A DNA stretch of 64,000 nucleotides from Desulfovibrionaceae bacterium. GTDB lineage: Bacteria; Desulfobacterota; Desulfovibrionia; Desulfovibrionales; Desulfovibrionaceae. Position numbers and translations under genes: made by a program. The stretch is from contig JADFXV010000001.1 of the NCBI GenBank assembly GCA_015233395.1, positions 1-64,000 of the forward strand. Reading direction: 5' to 3'. Shown here piece by piece: positions 23,590 to 31,592 of the stretch (the stretch's first letter is position 1; the number at the start of each line of letters is the position of its first letter). The notes under the pieces were generated by a model. It was not told where the DNA came from and searched no databases. It worked only from the letters and a program-made list of their open reading frames with translations.

Positions 23590-23624
23590 TTGGGGGAAAC
23601 TTTTTCGAAAAAAGTTTCCCCCAA
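23590..23624 (+). terminator. Strong hairpin between livK and livH
   Basis: TTGGGGGAAACTTTTT (from 23590) pairs with the AAAAAAGTTTCCCCCAA arm ending at 23624 across a two-base loop. There is no T-run beyond, so it probably acts as an mRNA-stabilising or partial terminator hairpin that sets a high livK to livHMGF ratio, as is usual for binding-protein operons. Confidence 0.65.
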
Positions 23625-23768
23625 ACCCCTTTCAAAAACTTCCATCATTCAAACCAGATAATCCTGGCGGCACCGGCCGCGTCCATGACGGGACAGGGGC
23701 TTGGGCTTGTCCGCAAGCCTGCCCTGCGGTATGCAAACCAATCATTCGGACCGGCGAGGGTGGCTTTT

Positions 23769-24692
23769 TTGGAATCACTCATCCAAAATATCTTGAACGC
23801 CCTGCAATGGGGTAGTTTTTACTCCCTGATCGCCCTGGGCTACTGCCTGGTCTACGGCGTGCTTTCGCTGATCAACTTCGCCCACGGCGACATCTTCATG
23901 GCCGGGGCCTATTTCGCTTTCTTCGGCGCCACCTTTCTGCTGGGCAAGACCGGGGTCATTCCCCCGGGCATGCCCGGCTGGGCCGTGCTCGCTTTGACCA
24001 TCCCCATTTCCATGATCCTGACTTCGGCGCTCGGCGTCACGCTGGAGCGGGTGGCCTACCGGCCGTTGCGGCGCAAGGGAGCGCACAAGCTTTACGTGGT
24101 CATCACCGCCTTGATGTGCGGGCTGGTCCTGGAAAACGGCAACTTGGCCCTGTTCGGCGCCAGCCGCAAAAATTTCCCCACCCTCGTGCCGCAAATCGTG
24201 TATTCGTTGGGCGGGGTGAGCGTCACCAATCTTAAAGTCGCCGTCATTCTGGTGGCCGTGCTCTCGTTTCTGTTTCTGCACTACGTGGTCGGCAAGACCA
24301 AGATCGGCATGGCCATGCAGGCCATCTCCTACGACCGCTTCGCCGTGCCGCTCATGGGCATCCCGACCGACACGGTCATCGTCTTCACCTTCGTCCTGGG
24401 TTCGAGCTTCGCCGCCTTGGCCGGGGTGCTCTTCGCCATGTCCTACCCGGTGCTCGACCCGTTCATGGGGGCGCTCATCGGCTGGAAAGCCTTTATCGCC
24501 GCCGTGGTCGGCGGCATCGGCTCGATCCGGGGCGCCTTTGCCGGCGGTTTCCTGCTCGGCTTCGTGGAAATCATGGTCGTGGCCTTTTTCCCTTCCACCT
24601 TCCGCGATCTGATCGCCTTCTCCATCCTGCTGCTGATCCTCTCGCTCAAACCCACGGGGCTGTTCGGCGTGGCCCGTCGAACCAAGATCTGA
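23769..24692 (+). CDS. livH: Branched-chain amino-acid ABC transporter permease LivH
   Basis: About 307 residues and 8 or so membrane segments. The LivH-type signature regions are visible: SLIQNILNALQWGSFYSLIALGY at the start, LINFAHGDIFMAGAY, LGVTLERVAYRPLRRKGAHKL, the loop MQAISYDRFAVPLMGIPTDTVI (the permease 'EAA'-like contact), and FIAAVVGGIGSIRGAFAGG. The frame is open from 23685; TTG at 23769, 8 bases after GAGGG and at the start of homology, is the best start, with GTG at 23760 as the alternative. It forms the inner-membrane channel with LivM. Confidence 0.88.
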   Translation: MESLIQNILNALQWGSFYSLIALGYCLVYGVLSLINFAHGDIFMAGAYFAFFGATFLLGKTGVIPPGMPGWAVLALTIPISMILTSALGVTLERVAYRPLRRKGAHKLYVVITALMCGLVLENGNLALFGASRKNFPTLVPQIVYSLGGVSVTNLKVAVILVAVLSFLFLHYVVGKTKIGMAMQAISYDRFAVPLMGIPTDTVIVFTFVLGSSFAALAGVLFAMSYPVLDPFMGALIGWKAFIAAVVGGIGSIRGAFAGGFLLGFVEIMVVAFFPSTFRDLIAFSILLLILSLKPTGLFGVARRTKI

Positions 24693-24697
24693 CGGAC

Positions 24698-25723
24698 ATG
24701 CGGCGCTGCATCGTTCCCCTGGTCACGGTTTCGCTCTTGGGCCTGATCCTCGCCGCCTCGGTCACCGACGCCATCAATTTCTATTGGCAGTCGGTGCTCA
24801 TGTTCATGGGCATCAACATCATCCTTTCCACCAGCCTGAACCTGGTCAACGGCAACATGGGCGAATTTTCGTGCGGCCACGCGGGGTTTATGGCCGTGGG
24901 GGCGTATGTCTCCTCGGTCCTGGCCGTAGCCCTTTTCGCGCCCGGAGGCTTCCTCGGCGGCCCGTACCTGCCGGGCTATCTGACCGTCTTCGCCTTCCCG
25001 CTTCTGCTCCTGGCCGGAGGGCTGGCCGCGGCCGTAACCGGCCTGCTCGTCGCCCTGCCGTCGTTTAAGACCCGGGGCGATTACCTGGCCATCATCACCA
25101 TCGCCGCCAGCTACATCATCAAGAGCACCATCGAGAACGTCGGCGCCGTCGGCGGCGCCCGGGGGTTCATGGGCATGGCCAAGATCACCTCGGCCATGAC
25201 CGAGGTCTGGAACATCCCCTGGATGATGCTCTGGGTGTTCGCCGCCGTAGTCTTCACCCTGGTCGTGATCCGGCGCTACGTCTCGTCCACCTTCGGCAAG
25301 GGCGTGGACGCCGTGCGCCAGGATGAAATCGCCGCCGAGATCATGAGCGTCGACACCGACCGGGTCAAACTGGTCACCTTCATGCTCTCCTCGGGTCTGG
25401 CCGGCATCGCGGGCGGGCTGTTCGCCTTCGTGCTCGGCTACATCAACCCGGGTTCGTTCACCATCATCAAATCCACCGAGGCCATGGTCATGGTCTATCT
25501 CGGCGGCATGGGCTCGATTTCCGGGGCCGCGCTGTCGGCGGTCGCCTTCACCCTGCTCATGGAAGTATTGCGGCCCATGCAGGTGGGCAAATGGGTCATC
25601 ATCCCCATGATGCTCATCCTGCTCATGCAGTTCCGGCCGGAAGGCTTTTTCGGCCACCGCGAACTCACCGACATCTTCCCGGGGCTGCGCCGTCTGCTCG
25701 GCCGCGAAGAAAGCGGGAAATAG
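24698..25723 (+). CDS. livM: Branched-chain amino-acid ABC transporter permease LivM
   Basis: 341 residues with about 9 hydrophobic segments. LivM motifs: LNLVNGNMGEFSCGHAGFM, PSFKTRGDYLAIITIAASYI, GARGFMGM, a cytoplasmic loop VRQDEIAAEIMSVDTDRVKL, and GMGSISGAALSA. It begins 5 bases after livH and ends 3 bases before livG. It pairs with LivH to form the translocation pore. The C-terminus is short and basic (GLRRLLGREESGK). Confidence 0.9.
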   Translation: MRRCIVPLVTVSLLGLILAASVTDAINFYWQSVLMFMGINIILSTSLNLVNGNMGEFSCGHAGFMAVGAYVSSVLAVALFAPGGFLGGPYLPGYLTVFAFPLLLLAGGLAAAVTGLLVALPSFKTRGDYLAIITIAASYIIKSTIENVGAVGGARGFMGMAKITSAMTEVWNIPWMMLWVFAAVVFTLVVIRRYVSSTFGKGVDAVRQDEIAAEIMSVDTDRVKLVTFMLSSGLAGIAGGLFAFVLGYINPGSFTIIKSTEAMVMVYLGGMGSISGAALSAVAFTLLMEVLRPMQVGKWVIIPMMLILLMQFRPEGFFGHRELTDIFPGLRRLLGREESGK

Positions 25724-25726
25724 ACC

Positions 25727-26494
25727 ATGGCCCTGCTGGACGTCGTCAACCTCACCCGCGATTTCGGCGGCCTGCGAGCGGTCTGCGAGTTCGAGACCAG
25801 GTTCGAGGGACGCGAACTCCTGGGGCTGATCGGACCCAACGGCGCGGGTAAAACTACGGTCTTCAACGTGGTCAGCGGTTTTTACGCCCCAAGCGCCGGC
25901 GAAATTCTGTTTCAGGGAAAAAGCACCGCCGGCCTCAAGCCGCACAAGGTCACCGCCCTGGGGATCGCCCGCACCTTCCAGAACATCCGCCTGTGGTTCG
26001 ATCTGTCCGTGCTCGACAATATCCGGGTCAGCCAATATTACCATTTGGAATACGGGCTTTGGGACTGCTTTCTGCGCACCGAGCGCTATAAACGGCGAGA
26101 GGCGGCCATCGCGGCCAACGCCCATGAGATCCTCGAAGCCCTGAACCTGGCCGAATACGCGGGCGAATTGCCCAAGAATCTACCCTACGGCCTGCAACGC
26201 CGCGTGGAGATCGCCCGGGCGCTGTCGGTCAAACCCAAGCTGCTCATGCTCGACGAACCGGCCGCCGGGCTCTCCAGCGCCGACGTGGACGACCTGATCA
26301 AGCTCATCGGCTGGATCCACAAGGAATTTGATCTGGCCATCTGGATGATCGAACACCAGATGGACGTGGTCATGAAACTGTGCACCCGGATTCAGGTCAT
26401 CGACTTCGGCCAGACCATCGCCGACGGGACGCCCCTGGAAATCCAGGCCAACCCGGACGTGATCAAGGCCTACCTGGGAGACGACGCAATCTGA
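25727..26494 (+). CDS. livG: Branched-chain amino-acid ABC transporter ATP-binding protein LivG
   Basis: A 255-residue ABC ATPase of the LivG type. Walker A is GPNGAGKTT, Q-loop and contact region TFQNIRLW, signature LPYGLQRRVEIARAL (LSGGQ replaced by PYGLQ, common in LivG), Walker B LLMLDEPAAGLS, switch His in MIEHQMDVV, and the LivG-type tail VIKAYLGDD. It overlaps livF by one base (TGATG), so the two ATPases are translationally coupled and should form a heterodimer. Confidence 0.92.
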   Translation: MALLDVVNLTRDFGGLRAVCEFETRFEGRELLGLIGPNGAGKTTVFNVVSGFYAPSAGEILFQGKSTAGLKPHKVTALGIARTFQNIRLWFDLSVLDNIRVSQYYHLEYGLWDCFLRTERYKRREAAIAANAHEILEALNLAEYAGELPKNLPYGLQRRVEIARALSVKPKLLMLDEPAAGLSSADVDDLIKLIGWIHKEFDLAIWMIEHQMDVVMKLCTRIQVIDFGQTIADGTPLEIQANPDVIKAYLGDDAI

Positions 26495-27222
26495 TGCTGC
26501 TCGAAATCCGCGACCTTCGGGTCAAATACGGCAACATCGAAGCCCTCCACGGAATCAGCTTCCACGTGGAAAAGGGCGAAATCGTCACGCTCATCGGCGC
26601 CAACGGCGCGGGCAAGACCACCACGTTGCATTCCATCATGCGCCTGCCCCCGCCCGAAGCGCCGAAAGTCCTCTCCGGCGACATTCTCTTTGAAGGAATG
26701 AGCCTTCTTTCCACCGAGCCCCACGACGTGGTCCGCAAGCTGCATGTGGCCCTGGTGCCCGAAGGGCGGCACATTTTCGGCAACCTGACGGTCATGGAGA
26801 ACCTGACGCTCGCCACTTACGCCCGCAAGGACGGCGCGAGCGCCATCAGCGCCGATCTGGACCGGGTCTTCGACCTGTTTCCGCGCCTGGCCGAACGCCG
26901 CAACCAGCGGAGCGAATCCCTGTCCGGCGGCGAACAGCAGATGCTCGCCCTGGGGCGGGCGCTGATGAGCAAATGCCAGACCCTGCTCCTGGACGAACCG
27001 TCCATGGGATTGTCGCCGCTGCTGATGTACGAGATGTTTCGCACACTCAAAAGACTCAACGAACAAGGCCTGACTATCCTGCTCATCGAACAAAACGCCC
27101 GCCTGGCGTTGCGCTTCGCCCACCGGGGTTACGTCCTGGACACCGGAGAAATTGTGGCCTCCGGATCAAGCGCGGAACTGGCCGCAGACCCGGCGGTCAA
27201 GAAAGCCTACTTGGGAGGCTAG
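26494..27222 (+). CDS. livF: Branched-chain amino-acid ABC transporter ATP-binding protein LivF
   Basis: 242 residues from the ATG overlapping the livG stop; the longer open frame upstream lies inside livG. Walker A is GANGAGKTT, signature SLSGGEQQMLALGRALM, Walker B LLLDEPSMGLSP, switch region LLIEQNARLAL, and it ends VKKAYLGG. It is the last gene of the livKHMGF operon. Beyond it a CTCCGTT/AACGGAG hairpin near 27249-27268 may stop transcription, though it lacks a T-run. Confidence 0.92.
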   Translation: MLLEIRDLRVKYGNIEALHGISFHVEKGEIVTLIGANGAGKTTTLHSIMRLPPPEAPKVLSGDILFEGMSLLSTEPHDVVRKLHVALVPEGRHIFGNLTVMENLTLATYARKDGASAISADLDRVFDLFPRLAERRNQRSESLSGGEQQMLALGRALMSKCQTLLLDEPSMGLSPLLMYEMFRTLKRLNEQGLTILLIEQNARLALRFAHRGYVLDTGEIVASGSSAELAADPAVKKAYLGG

Positions 27223-27360
27223 ACCAGAGGAAAGTCGAGGCCCGCGCGCTCCGTTCGCGAGAACGGAGGCGGCGTGCCGGCCTTGGCCGTCCGGTTGGCC
27301 GGAATATCCATCGATTCTATCCTGAAAAACGGACAGATACGGGCGCAGTCCTGTTTTCCG

Positions 27361-27437
27361 GATGCGCCTGAATCAAATAACTTTCCGCAATAATTTGATT
27401 TTCCTGTGGAACAAAAGTTGAATCAGGCAGGCGCATC
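27361..27437. promoter_or_regulatory. Large inverted repeat upstream of the lactate utilisation genes
   Basis: In the 315-base gap between livF and lutC, GATGCGCCTGAATCAA (27361-27376) is matched in inverse by TTGAATCAGGCAGGCGCATC (27418-27437, with a small insert). A second inverted pair, AATCAAAT (27371-27378) and ATTTGATT (27393-27400), shares the AATCAA arm, so the two pairings compete. This could be a dimeric or tetrameric regulator operator, or alternative 5' RNA structures. The rest of the gap (27223-27360, 27438-27537) shows only the CTCCGTT hairpin. Confidence 0.55.
27407..27422 (+). promoter_or_regulatory. Possible sigma-54 promoter for lutC-ldhH
   Basis: TGGAAC, five bases, then TTGAA (27407-27422) has the spacing of the sigma-54 consensus TGGCAC-N5-TTGCA, but the important GC of the -12 element is GA. 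Lactate operons of some Desulfovibrio species are under sigma-54-dependent activators, which makes the site worth listing. It lies inside the inverted repeat, about 115 bases before the lutC start. Confidence 0.3.
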
Positions 27438-27537
27438 GCCGCTTCGCAGCAATTTCTGAAAAGGATGTATTCCGGTTGTCGTGCGGACATGCTATTTGGC
27501 TAACACTTTCATCCAGAAACGCCCAAGGTGGTATGGT

Positions 27538-28167
27538 ATGAGCTCAAAAAATGCTCTTGCGGACGAATTCACGGCCAAAGCTCAAGCTGTCTCGGCTTTC
27601 GTAAGCCGCGTGTCCTCGCCCGAGGAGGCTTTGGAGAAGATCATGGCGCTGTGCCTGGAAAGGTCCGCCTGCGAATTGCTGGCCACGGGCTGCGAGCTGC
27701 CTCTGTCCGGGGACGCCGCGCGGCTGTGCGACGGCAAGCAGCAAAAAGTGGTGGCCGCGCCCGGACTGAAAAAGGATTTGTCCAAGAAGCTGGCCAAGCT
27801 CTGCGCGGACTTGGGCGTGCGTTACGTGACCGAGGGAATGCGCGAGTACGTCGCCGGAGTGGACATCGGTTTCACCGTGGCCGACCGGGCCATCGCCGAG
27901 ACCGGCACCATGGTTTTCAATTCCGACTCGGAGGAGCTGCGCCTGGCCACCATGGTCAGTGAAATCCACGCCGCGCTCGTGCCGGTTTCACGCATCGTCC
28001 CCACGGCCATGGATATGGCCCCGGAGCTGCGCAAGACTTTTTCGGGGGCGCCCAATTACACCGCCTTTGTCACCGGCGCGAGCCGGACCGCCGATATCGA
28101 GCGGGTGCTGACCTTGGGCGTGCACGGGCCCTTGGAACTGCACATTTACCTCTGGGAGGACAAATAA
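27538..28167 (+). CDS. lutC: LutC-type LUD-domain protein, small subunit of lactate dehydrogenase (quinone)
   Basis: 209 residues from the ATG at 27538, with AAGG upstream (the frame is open to 27481). It is a LUD-domain protein: LGVRYVTEGMREYVAGVDIGFT, AIAETGTMVFNSDSEELRLATM, PVSRIVPTAMDMAPEL and TGASRTADIERVLTLGVHGPLELHIYLW. In LutABC and the Desulfovibrio lactate dehydrogenases the LUD protein is a required subunit of L-lactate oxidation to pyruvate, with electrons passed to the quinone pool. Its stop overlaps the ldhH-like start by one base (TAATG). Confidence 0.85.
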   Translation: MSSKNALADEFTAKAQAVSAFVSRVSSPEEALEKIMALCLERSACELLATGCELPLSGDAARLCDGKQQKVVAAPGLKKDLSKKLAKLCADLGVRYVTEGMREYVAGVDIGFTVADRAIAETGTMVFNSDSEELRLATMVSEIHAALVPVSRIVPTAMDMAPELRKTFSGAPNYTAFVTGASRTADIERVLTLGVHGPLELHIYLWEDK

Positions 28168-30317
28168 TGCAAACCGCCAAGAATCTCGGCGAATACCGAA
28201 GCGAACTGCGGGAAGCCTTAAGCGACGATTTTCTGCGCAAGGCCATGGACAATTTCGCCGTGGCCTACCGGGTGTCAAGGGAAAAGGCCTTTGCCGGCAT
28301 GGACATCGAGGCGGTGGTGCAGGCCATCGCCACGGCCAAGGACAACGCCGTGGCCCGGATGGACGAGCTCTACGCCGAGTTCAAGCAAAAGGCCGAGGCG
28401 GCCGGAGCCACGGTGCACCTGGCCAAAACCGCCGGCGAGGCCAACGAGCTTGTCGCCTCCATCGCCCGTAAGGCCGGGGTCAAAAGGGTGCTCAAATCCA
28501 AGTCCATGACCGCCGAGGAAACCCACCTCAATCATCACCTCGAAGCGGCCGGACTGGAAGTCACCGAGACCGATCTCGGCGAATTCATCATCCAGCTGCG
28601 TGGCGAAGGCCCGACCCACATGGTCATGCCGGCCATTCACCTTTCCCGCTACGAGGTAGCCGATCTGTTCGCGGACGTAACCAAGAAAAAGCAGGACTCC
28701 GAGATCGAAAAACTGGTCAAGGTCGCCCGGCGCGAACTGCGGGCCAAATTCAACCAGGCCGAGATGGGCGTGTCCGGAGCCAATTTCGCCATCAGCGAAA
28801 CCGGCACCCTGGCCGTGCTCACCAACGAGGGCAACGCCAGGCTCACGGCCACGTTGCCGCGCGTTCACGTCTTCATGGTCGGCCTGGACAAGCTCACCCC
28901 AACCGTCGAGGACGCCCTGACCGCGATCCGGGGGCTGCCGCGAAACGCCACCGGTCAAGCGATCACCTCCTACGTCTCCTGGATCACCGGGCCGGCCCAG
29001 TGCGCCGCCGCGCCGGGCGGCAAGAAAGAGTTGCACATCATCCTGCTGGACAACGGCCGTTCGGCCATCGCCAAGGATCCGCTTTTTGCCCAGGCGCTTC
29101 GCTGCGTGCGCTGCGGCGCCTGCGCCAACGTCTGCCCGGTCTACCGCATGGTCGGCGGGCACAAGTACGGCCATGTCTACATCGGCGCTATCGGCCTGAT
29201 CCTGACGTATTTCTACCACGGCCGCGACAAAGCCAAAAATTTGGTGCAGAATTGCATCAACTGCGGAGCCTGCAAGGCCGTGTGCATCGCCGGCATCGAT
29301 CTGCCGCGCCTGATCAAAGAGGTGTACGCCCGCATCCAGGACGAGGAAGGGCACTCCCTGCCCAACGCCATGCTGGGCAGAGTTCTGCAAAACCGCAGCC
29401 TGTTTCATGGTTTGCTGCGGGCGGCCAAATTGGTCCAGCGGCCGGTCACCGGAGGCACGCCGTATCTGCGCCACCTGCCCCAGTTCTTCGCCAGGGACCA
29501 CGGTTTCAGGGCGTTGCCGGCCATCGCTGAAAAACCCTTCCGCGACATGTGGCCGGCCCTCAAGCCGAGAGTCGACGCGCCCAAGGCGTCGGTCGCCCTG
29601 TTCGCTGGCTGCGTCCAGGATTTCGTCTACCCGGAACAGGCTGTGGCGATGGTGAAGGTGCTCGCCGCCGGCGGCGCGGCCGTGGAATTCCCCATGGGCC
29701 AGTCCTGTTGCGGTCTGCCGGTCGAGATGATGGGTGAGAAAAAAGCCGCCCGCGACGTGGCCGTCCAAAACATCAAGGCTCTGGACCCGGCTGTGTTCGA
29801 CTATATCGTCTGCGGCTGCGCCTCCTGCGCCTCGCATCTCAAAAAAGCCTATCCGCGCCTGCTGGCCGACGACCCGGGGCTGGCTCTGACCGCCCAGCGC
29901 TTCGCCGACAAGGTTATCGACTTTTCCTCCTTTGTCCGCGACGTGCTCGGCATGGACGCCGAATCCTTCAAGAACGACGCGGTCCAGACAGCCTATCACT
30001 CTCCCTGCCATCTGTGCCGGGGTCTCGGAGTGACCAAGCCGCCCAGAGAGCTTATCGCCATGGCCGGGCAGTACGCCCCGGCCGCCGAAGAAGACGTCTG
30101 CTGCGGTTTTGGCGGCACTTATTCCTCGAAATTCCCGGAAGTCTCGGCCGAGATCCTGGCCAAGAAGTTAAGCCACGTCGAAGCCGCCGGCGCGGCCCGG
30201 CTGGTCACCGACTGCCCCGGTTGCGTCATGCAACTGCGCGGGGGCATGGAAAAACGCGGCGCGGGGACGGTCGTGCGCCATATCGCCGAAGTGTTGGCCG
30301 AGAATTTGAAAGGATAA
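28167..30317 (+). CDS. ldhH: LdhH-like L-lactate dehydrogenase (quinone) large subunit: LutB-LutA fusion
   Basis: 716 residues joining LutB- and LutA-type parts. Residues 60-300 are a LUD domain (ARRELRAKFNQAEMGVSGANFAISETGTLAVLTNEGN). Two 4Fe-4S clusters follow (CVRCGACANVCP near 313, CINCGACKAVC near 362). The C-terminal half has two cysteine-rich CCG domains (SCCGLPVEMMGEKKA with CGCASC near 512-555; CCGFGGTYS with CPGC near 644-690), as in LutA/GlpC-type subunits. It is coupled to lutC. The pair should oxidise lactate to pyruvate at the inner face of the membrane, feeding the ferredoxin-dependent oxidoreductases. A terminator follows at 30379. Confidence 0.88.
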   Translation: MQTAKNLGEYRSELREALSDDFLRKAMDNFAVAYRVSREKAFAGMDIEAVVQAIATAKDNAVARMDELYAEFKQKAEAAGATVHLAKTAGEANELVASIARKAGVKRVLKSKSMTAEETHLNHHLEAAGLEVTETDLGEFIIQLRGEGPTHMVMPAIHLSRYEVADLFADVTKKKQDSEIEKLVKVARRELRAKFNQAEMGVSGANFAISETGTLAVLTNEGNARLTATLPRVHVFMVGLDKLTPTVEDALTAIRGLPRNATGQAITSYVSWITGPAQCAAAPGGKKELHIILLDNGRSAIAKDPLFAQALRCVRCGACANVCPVYRMVGGHKYGHVYIGAIGLILTYFYHGRDKAKNLVQNCINCGACKAVCIAGIDLPRLIKEVYARIQDEEGHSLPNAMLGRVLQNRSLFHGLLRAAKLVQRPVTGGTPYLRHLPQFFARDHGFRALPAIAEKPFRDMWPALKPRVDAPKASVALFAGCVQDFVYPEQAVAMVKVLAAGGAAVEFPMGQSCCGLPVEMMGEKKAARDVAVQNIKALDPAVFDYIVCGCASCASHLKKAYPRLLADDPGLALTAQRFADKVIDFSSFVRDVLGMDAESFKNDAVQTAYHSPCHLCRGLGVTKPPRELIAMAGQYAPAAEEDVCCGFGGTYSSKFPEVSAEILAKKLSHVEAAGAARLVTDCPGCVMQLRGGMEKRGAGTVVRHIAEVLAENLKG

Positions 30318-30318
30318 G

Positions 30319-30356
30319 AGCGCCTTCGGCGGCCGAAAGGGCAATGTCCCTTTGGA
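30319..30356. repeat. Intergenic double-hairpin repeat, copy 2 (inverted)
   Basis: AGCGCCTTCGGCGGCC followed by GAAAGGG ... CCCTTTGGA is the reverse complement of the element at 14762-14797, with a few substitutions and a slightly different loop. It sits directly after the ldhH stop and before the true terminator. Confidence 0.6.
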
Positions 30357-30378
30357 AATCCATGTCCGCTGGGAATAT

Positions 30379-30419
30379 CGGCCGGCAACCTCTTTTTCGG
30401 GGTTGCCGGCCGTTTTTTT
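30379..30419 (+). terminator. Intrinsic terminator of the lactate utilisation unit
   Basis: CGGCCGGCAACC (30379-30390) pairs with GGTTGCCGGCCG (30401-30412), a 12-bp perfect stem, followed by seven T residues. It closes the plus-strand genes just before the convergent epimerase gene. Confidence 0.9.
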
Positions 30420-30422
30420 GGA

Positions 30423-31406
30423 TCAAGATTTTGGAGGCCGGTTGGACAAATACCAATCCACCGAAGCGGCCAGCCCTTGCATGAGGGAAAAACGCGGCGT
30501 CCAGTCCAGTTCGCGCATCGCCTTGGATGGGTCGATGCAAAGCCGCCCGCACAGGCTCTCGAAGGTTTTTTTCGCCCCGATGGCGGTCGCCGCGGCCCGC
30601 AGAACGGGCTGGGGAAAACGGAACAGATTCTTGCGTTTGCCCATCATGTCCCGCAGCGCCCCGATGAGACCGGGCGTGGAGATGTCCTCGTTGTCGCTGA
30701 CCAGGTAGACGCCGTAGCCTGGATGCGGCCGGTCGAGGCAGGCGGTGATGAGATCCACGAGATTGTCCACGTAAATGAAGCTGCGCAGGTTGCGCAGATT
30801 GGCCAGCGGCAAGGGAATGCCCGATTCGGCCAAGCGCAAAAGCCGGGGGAAATTGCCTTTCAGACTTGGGCCGTAGACCATGGGCGGGCGCAAGACGGTC
30901 ACGGGTAGTCCGCTGCGCGTATGTTCAGTGAAAAGGGCCTCTTCGGCCGCGAGCTTGGACCGACCATAGCTGTTGCGCGGCTTCGGGGGGTCGAGTTCGG
31001 TTAAGGGGGTATCGCGGACGGGGAGGCCGTTGACCGCGATGGAGCTGATAAAAACAAGGCGAGAAATACCCAAGTCTCCGGCTGCCCGAGCCAGCTTGGC
31101 GGTCGCCCGGGCGTTGACTTCCATGAAGGCCTTTTCCGGATCGGCGGCGCTTTCGCGCAGGACATGCGCCCTGCCTGCCAAATGGACCACGGCGTCGACG
31201 CCGGAAAGCATTTGGGAATAGTCTGTTATCGCCTCAATGGGGCCGCAAGCCAATATTTCAAGCAACTCGTGTTCGCTACGCCGGTCTTTGGCCGGCATGG
31301 CCCGTTGCACGGCCAGGACGCGGCGACCTTGGGAGAGCAGGCGCGCTTGAAGCCGCCGGCCGAGAAAACCGCCAGCGCCGGTAAGCAGAAGACGTTTGTG
31401 GATCAT
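30423..31406 (-). CDS. NAD-dependent sugar epimerase/dehydratase (extended SDR)
   Basis: A 327-residue extended short-chain dehydrogenase. It has the NAD-binding TGAGGFLGRRL at the start, VVHLAGRAHVL, the active-site segment NSYGRSKLAAEEAL (Tyr and Lys), LRPPMVYGPSLKGNF and SFIYVDNLVDLI. This pattern is typical of nucleotide-sugar 4-epimerases and UDP-GlcNAc epimerase-like proteins in O-antigen loci. It is divergent from the Wzz-like gene across a region holding direct repeats at 31475-31506. The exact sugar cannot be set from sequence. Confidence 0.82.
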   Translation of the reverse strand: MIHKRLLLTGAGGFLGRRLQARLLSQGRRVLAVQRAMPAKDRRSEHELLEILACGPIEAITDYSQMLSGVDAVVHLAGRAHVLRESAADPEKAFMEVNARATAKLARAAGDLGISRLVFISSIAVNGLPVRDTPLTELDPPKPRNSYGRSKLAAEEALFTEHTRSGLPVTVLRPPMVYGPSLKGNFPRLLRLAESGIPLPLANLRNLRSFIYVDNLVDLITACLDRPHPGYGVYLVSDNEDISTPGLIGALRDMMGKRKNLFRFPQPVLRAAATAIGAKKTFESLCGRLCIDPSKAMRELDWTPRFSLMQGLAASVDWYLSNRPPKS

Positions 31407-31474
31407 GTCATTGCGCCAGTGTACGCTGAGTAAACTACCAGATTACCTTCCGCCAAGCCAGGGGTCTCCCGGCG

Positions 31475-31506
31475 CGCGAGAGTGCTCATGTCGCGAGAGT
31501 GCTCAT
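31475..31506. promoter_or_regulatory. Tandem 15-base direct repeats, candidate operator
   Basis: CGCGAGAGTGCTCAT occurs twice without mismatch (31475-31489 and 31492-31506), a 17-base period, in the divergent region between the epimerase and Wzz-like genes. The second copy runs into TTGACT (31506-31511), a good -35-like hexamer, although no clear -10 is found at 17 bases. Two perfect copies overlapping a probable promoter suggest a binding site for a regulator of polysaccharide genes. Confidence 0.6.
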
Positions 31507-31592
31507 TGACTTTCCGGGCGTTTCCGAAGAAGTTTACTTTTTTGATGAACGCTCCGGCCTTGCCGGATATTTTGATTCCAGGAGTATTGTTC

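Noticed and set aside
28275-30011. 578-codon minus-strand frame opposite ldhH
   Set aside because: It is antisense to a gene with clear iron-sulfur and CCG motifs, and its translation is rich in Gly, His, Asp and Gln in the manner of GC-rich shadow frames.
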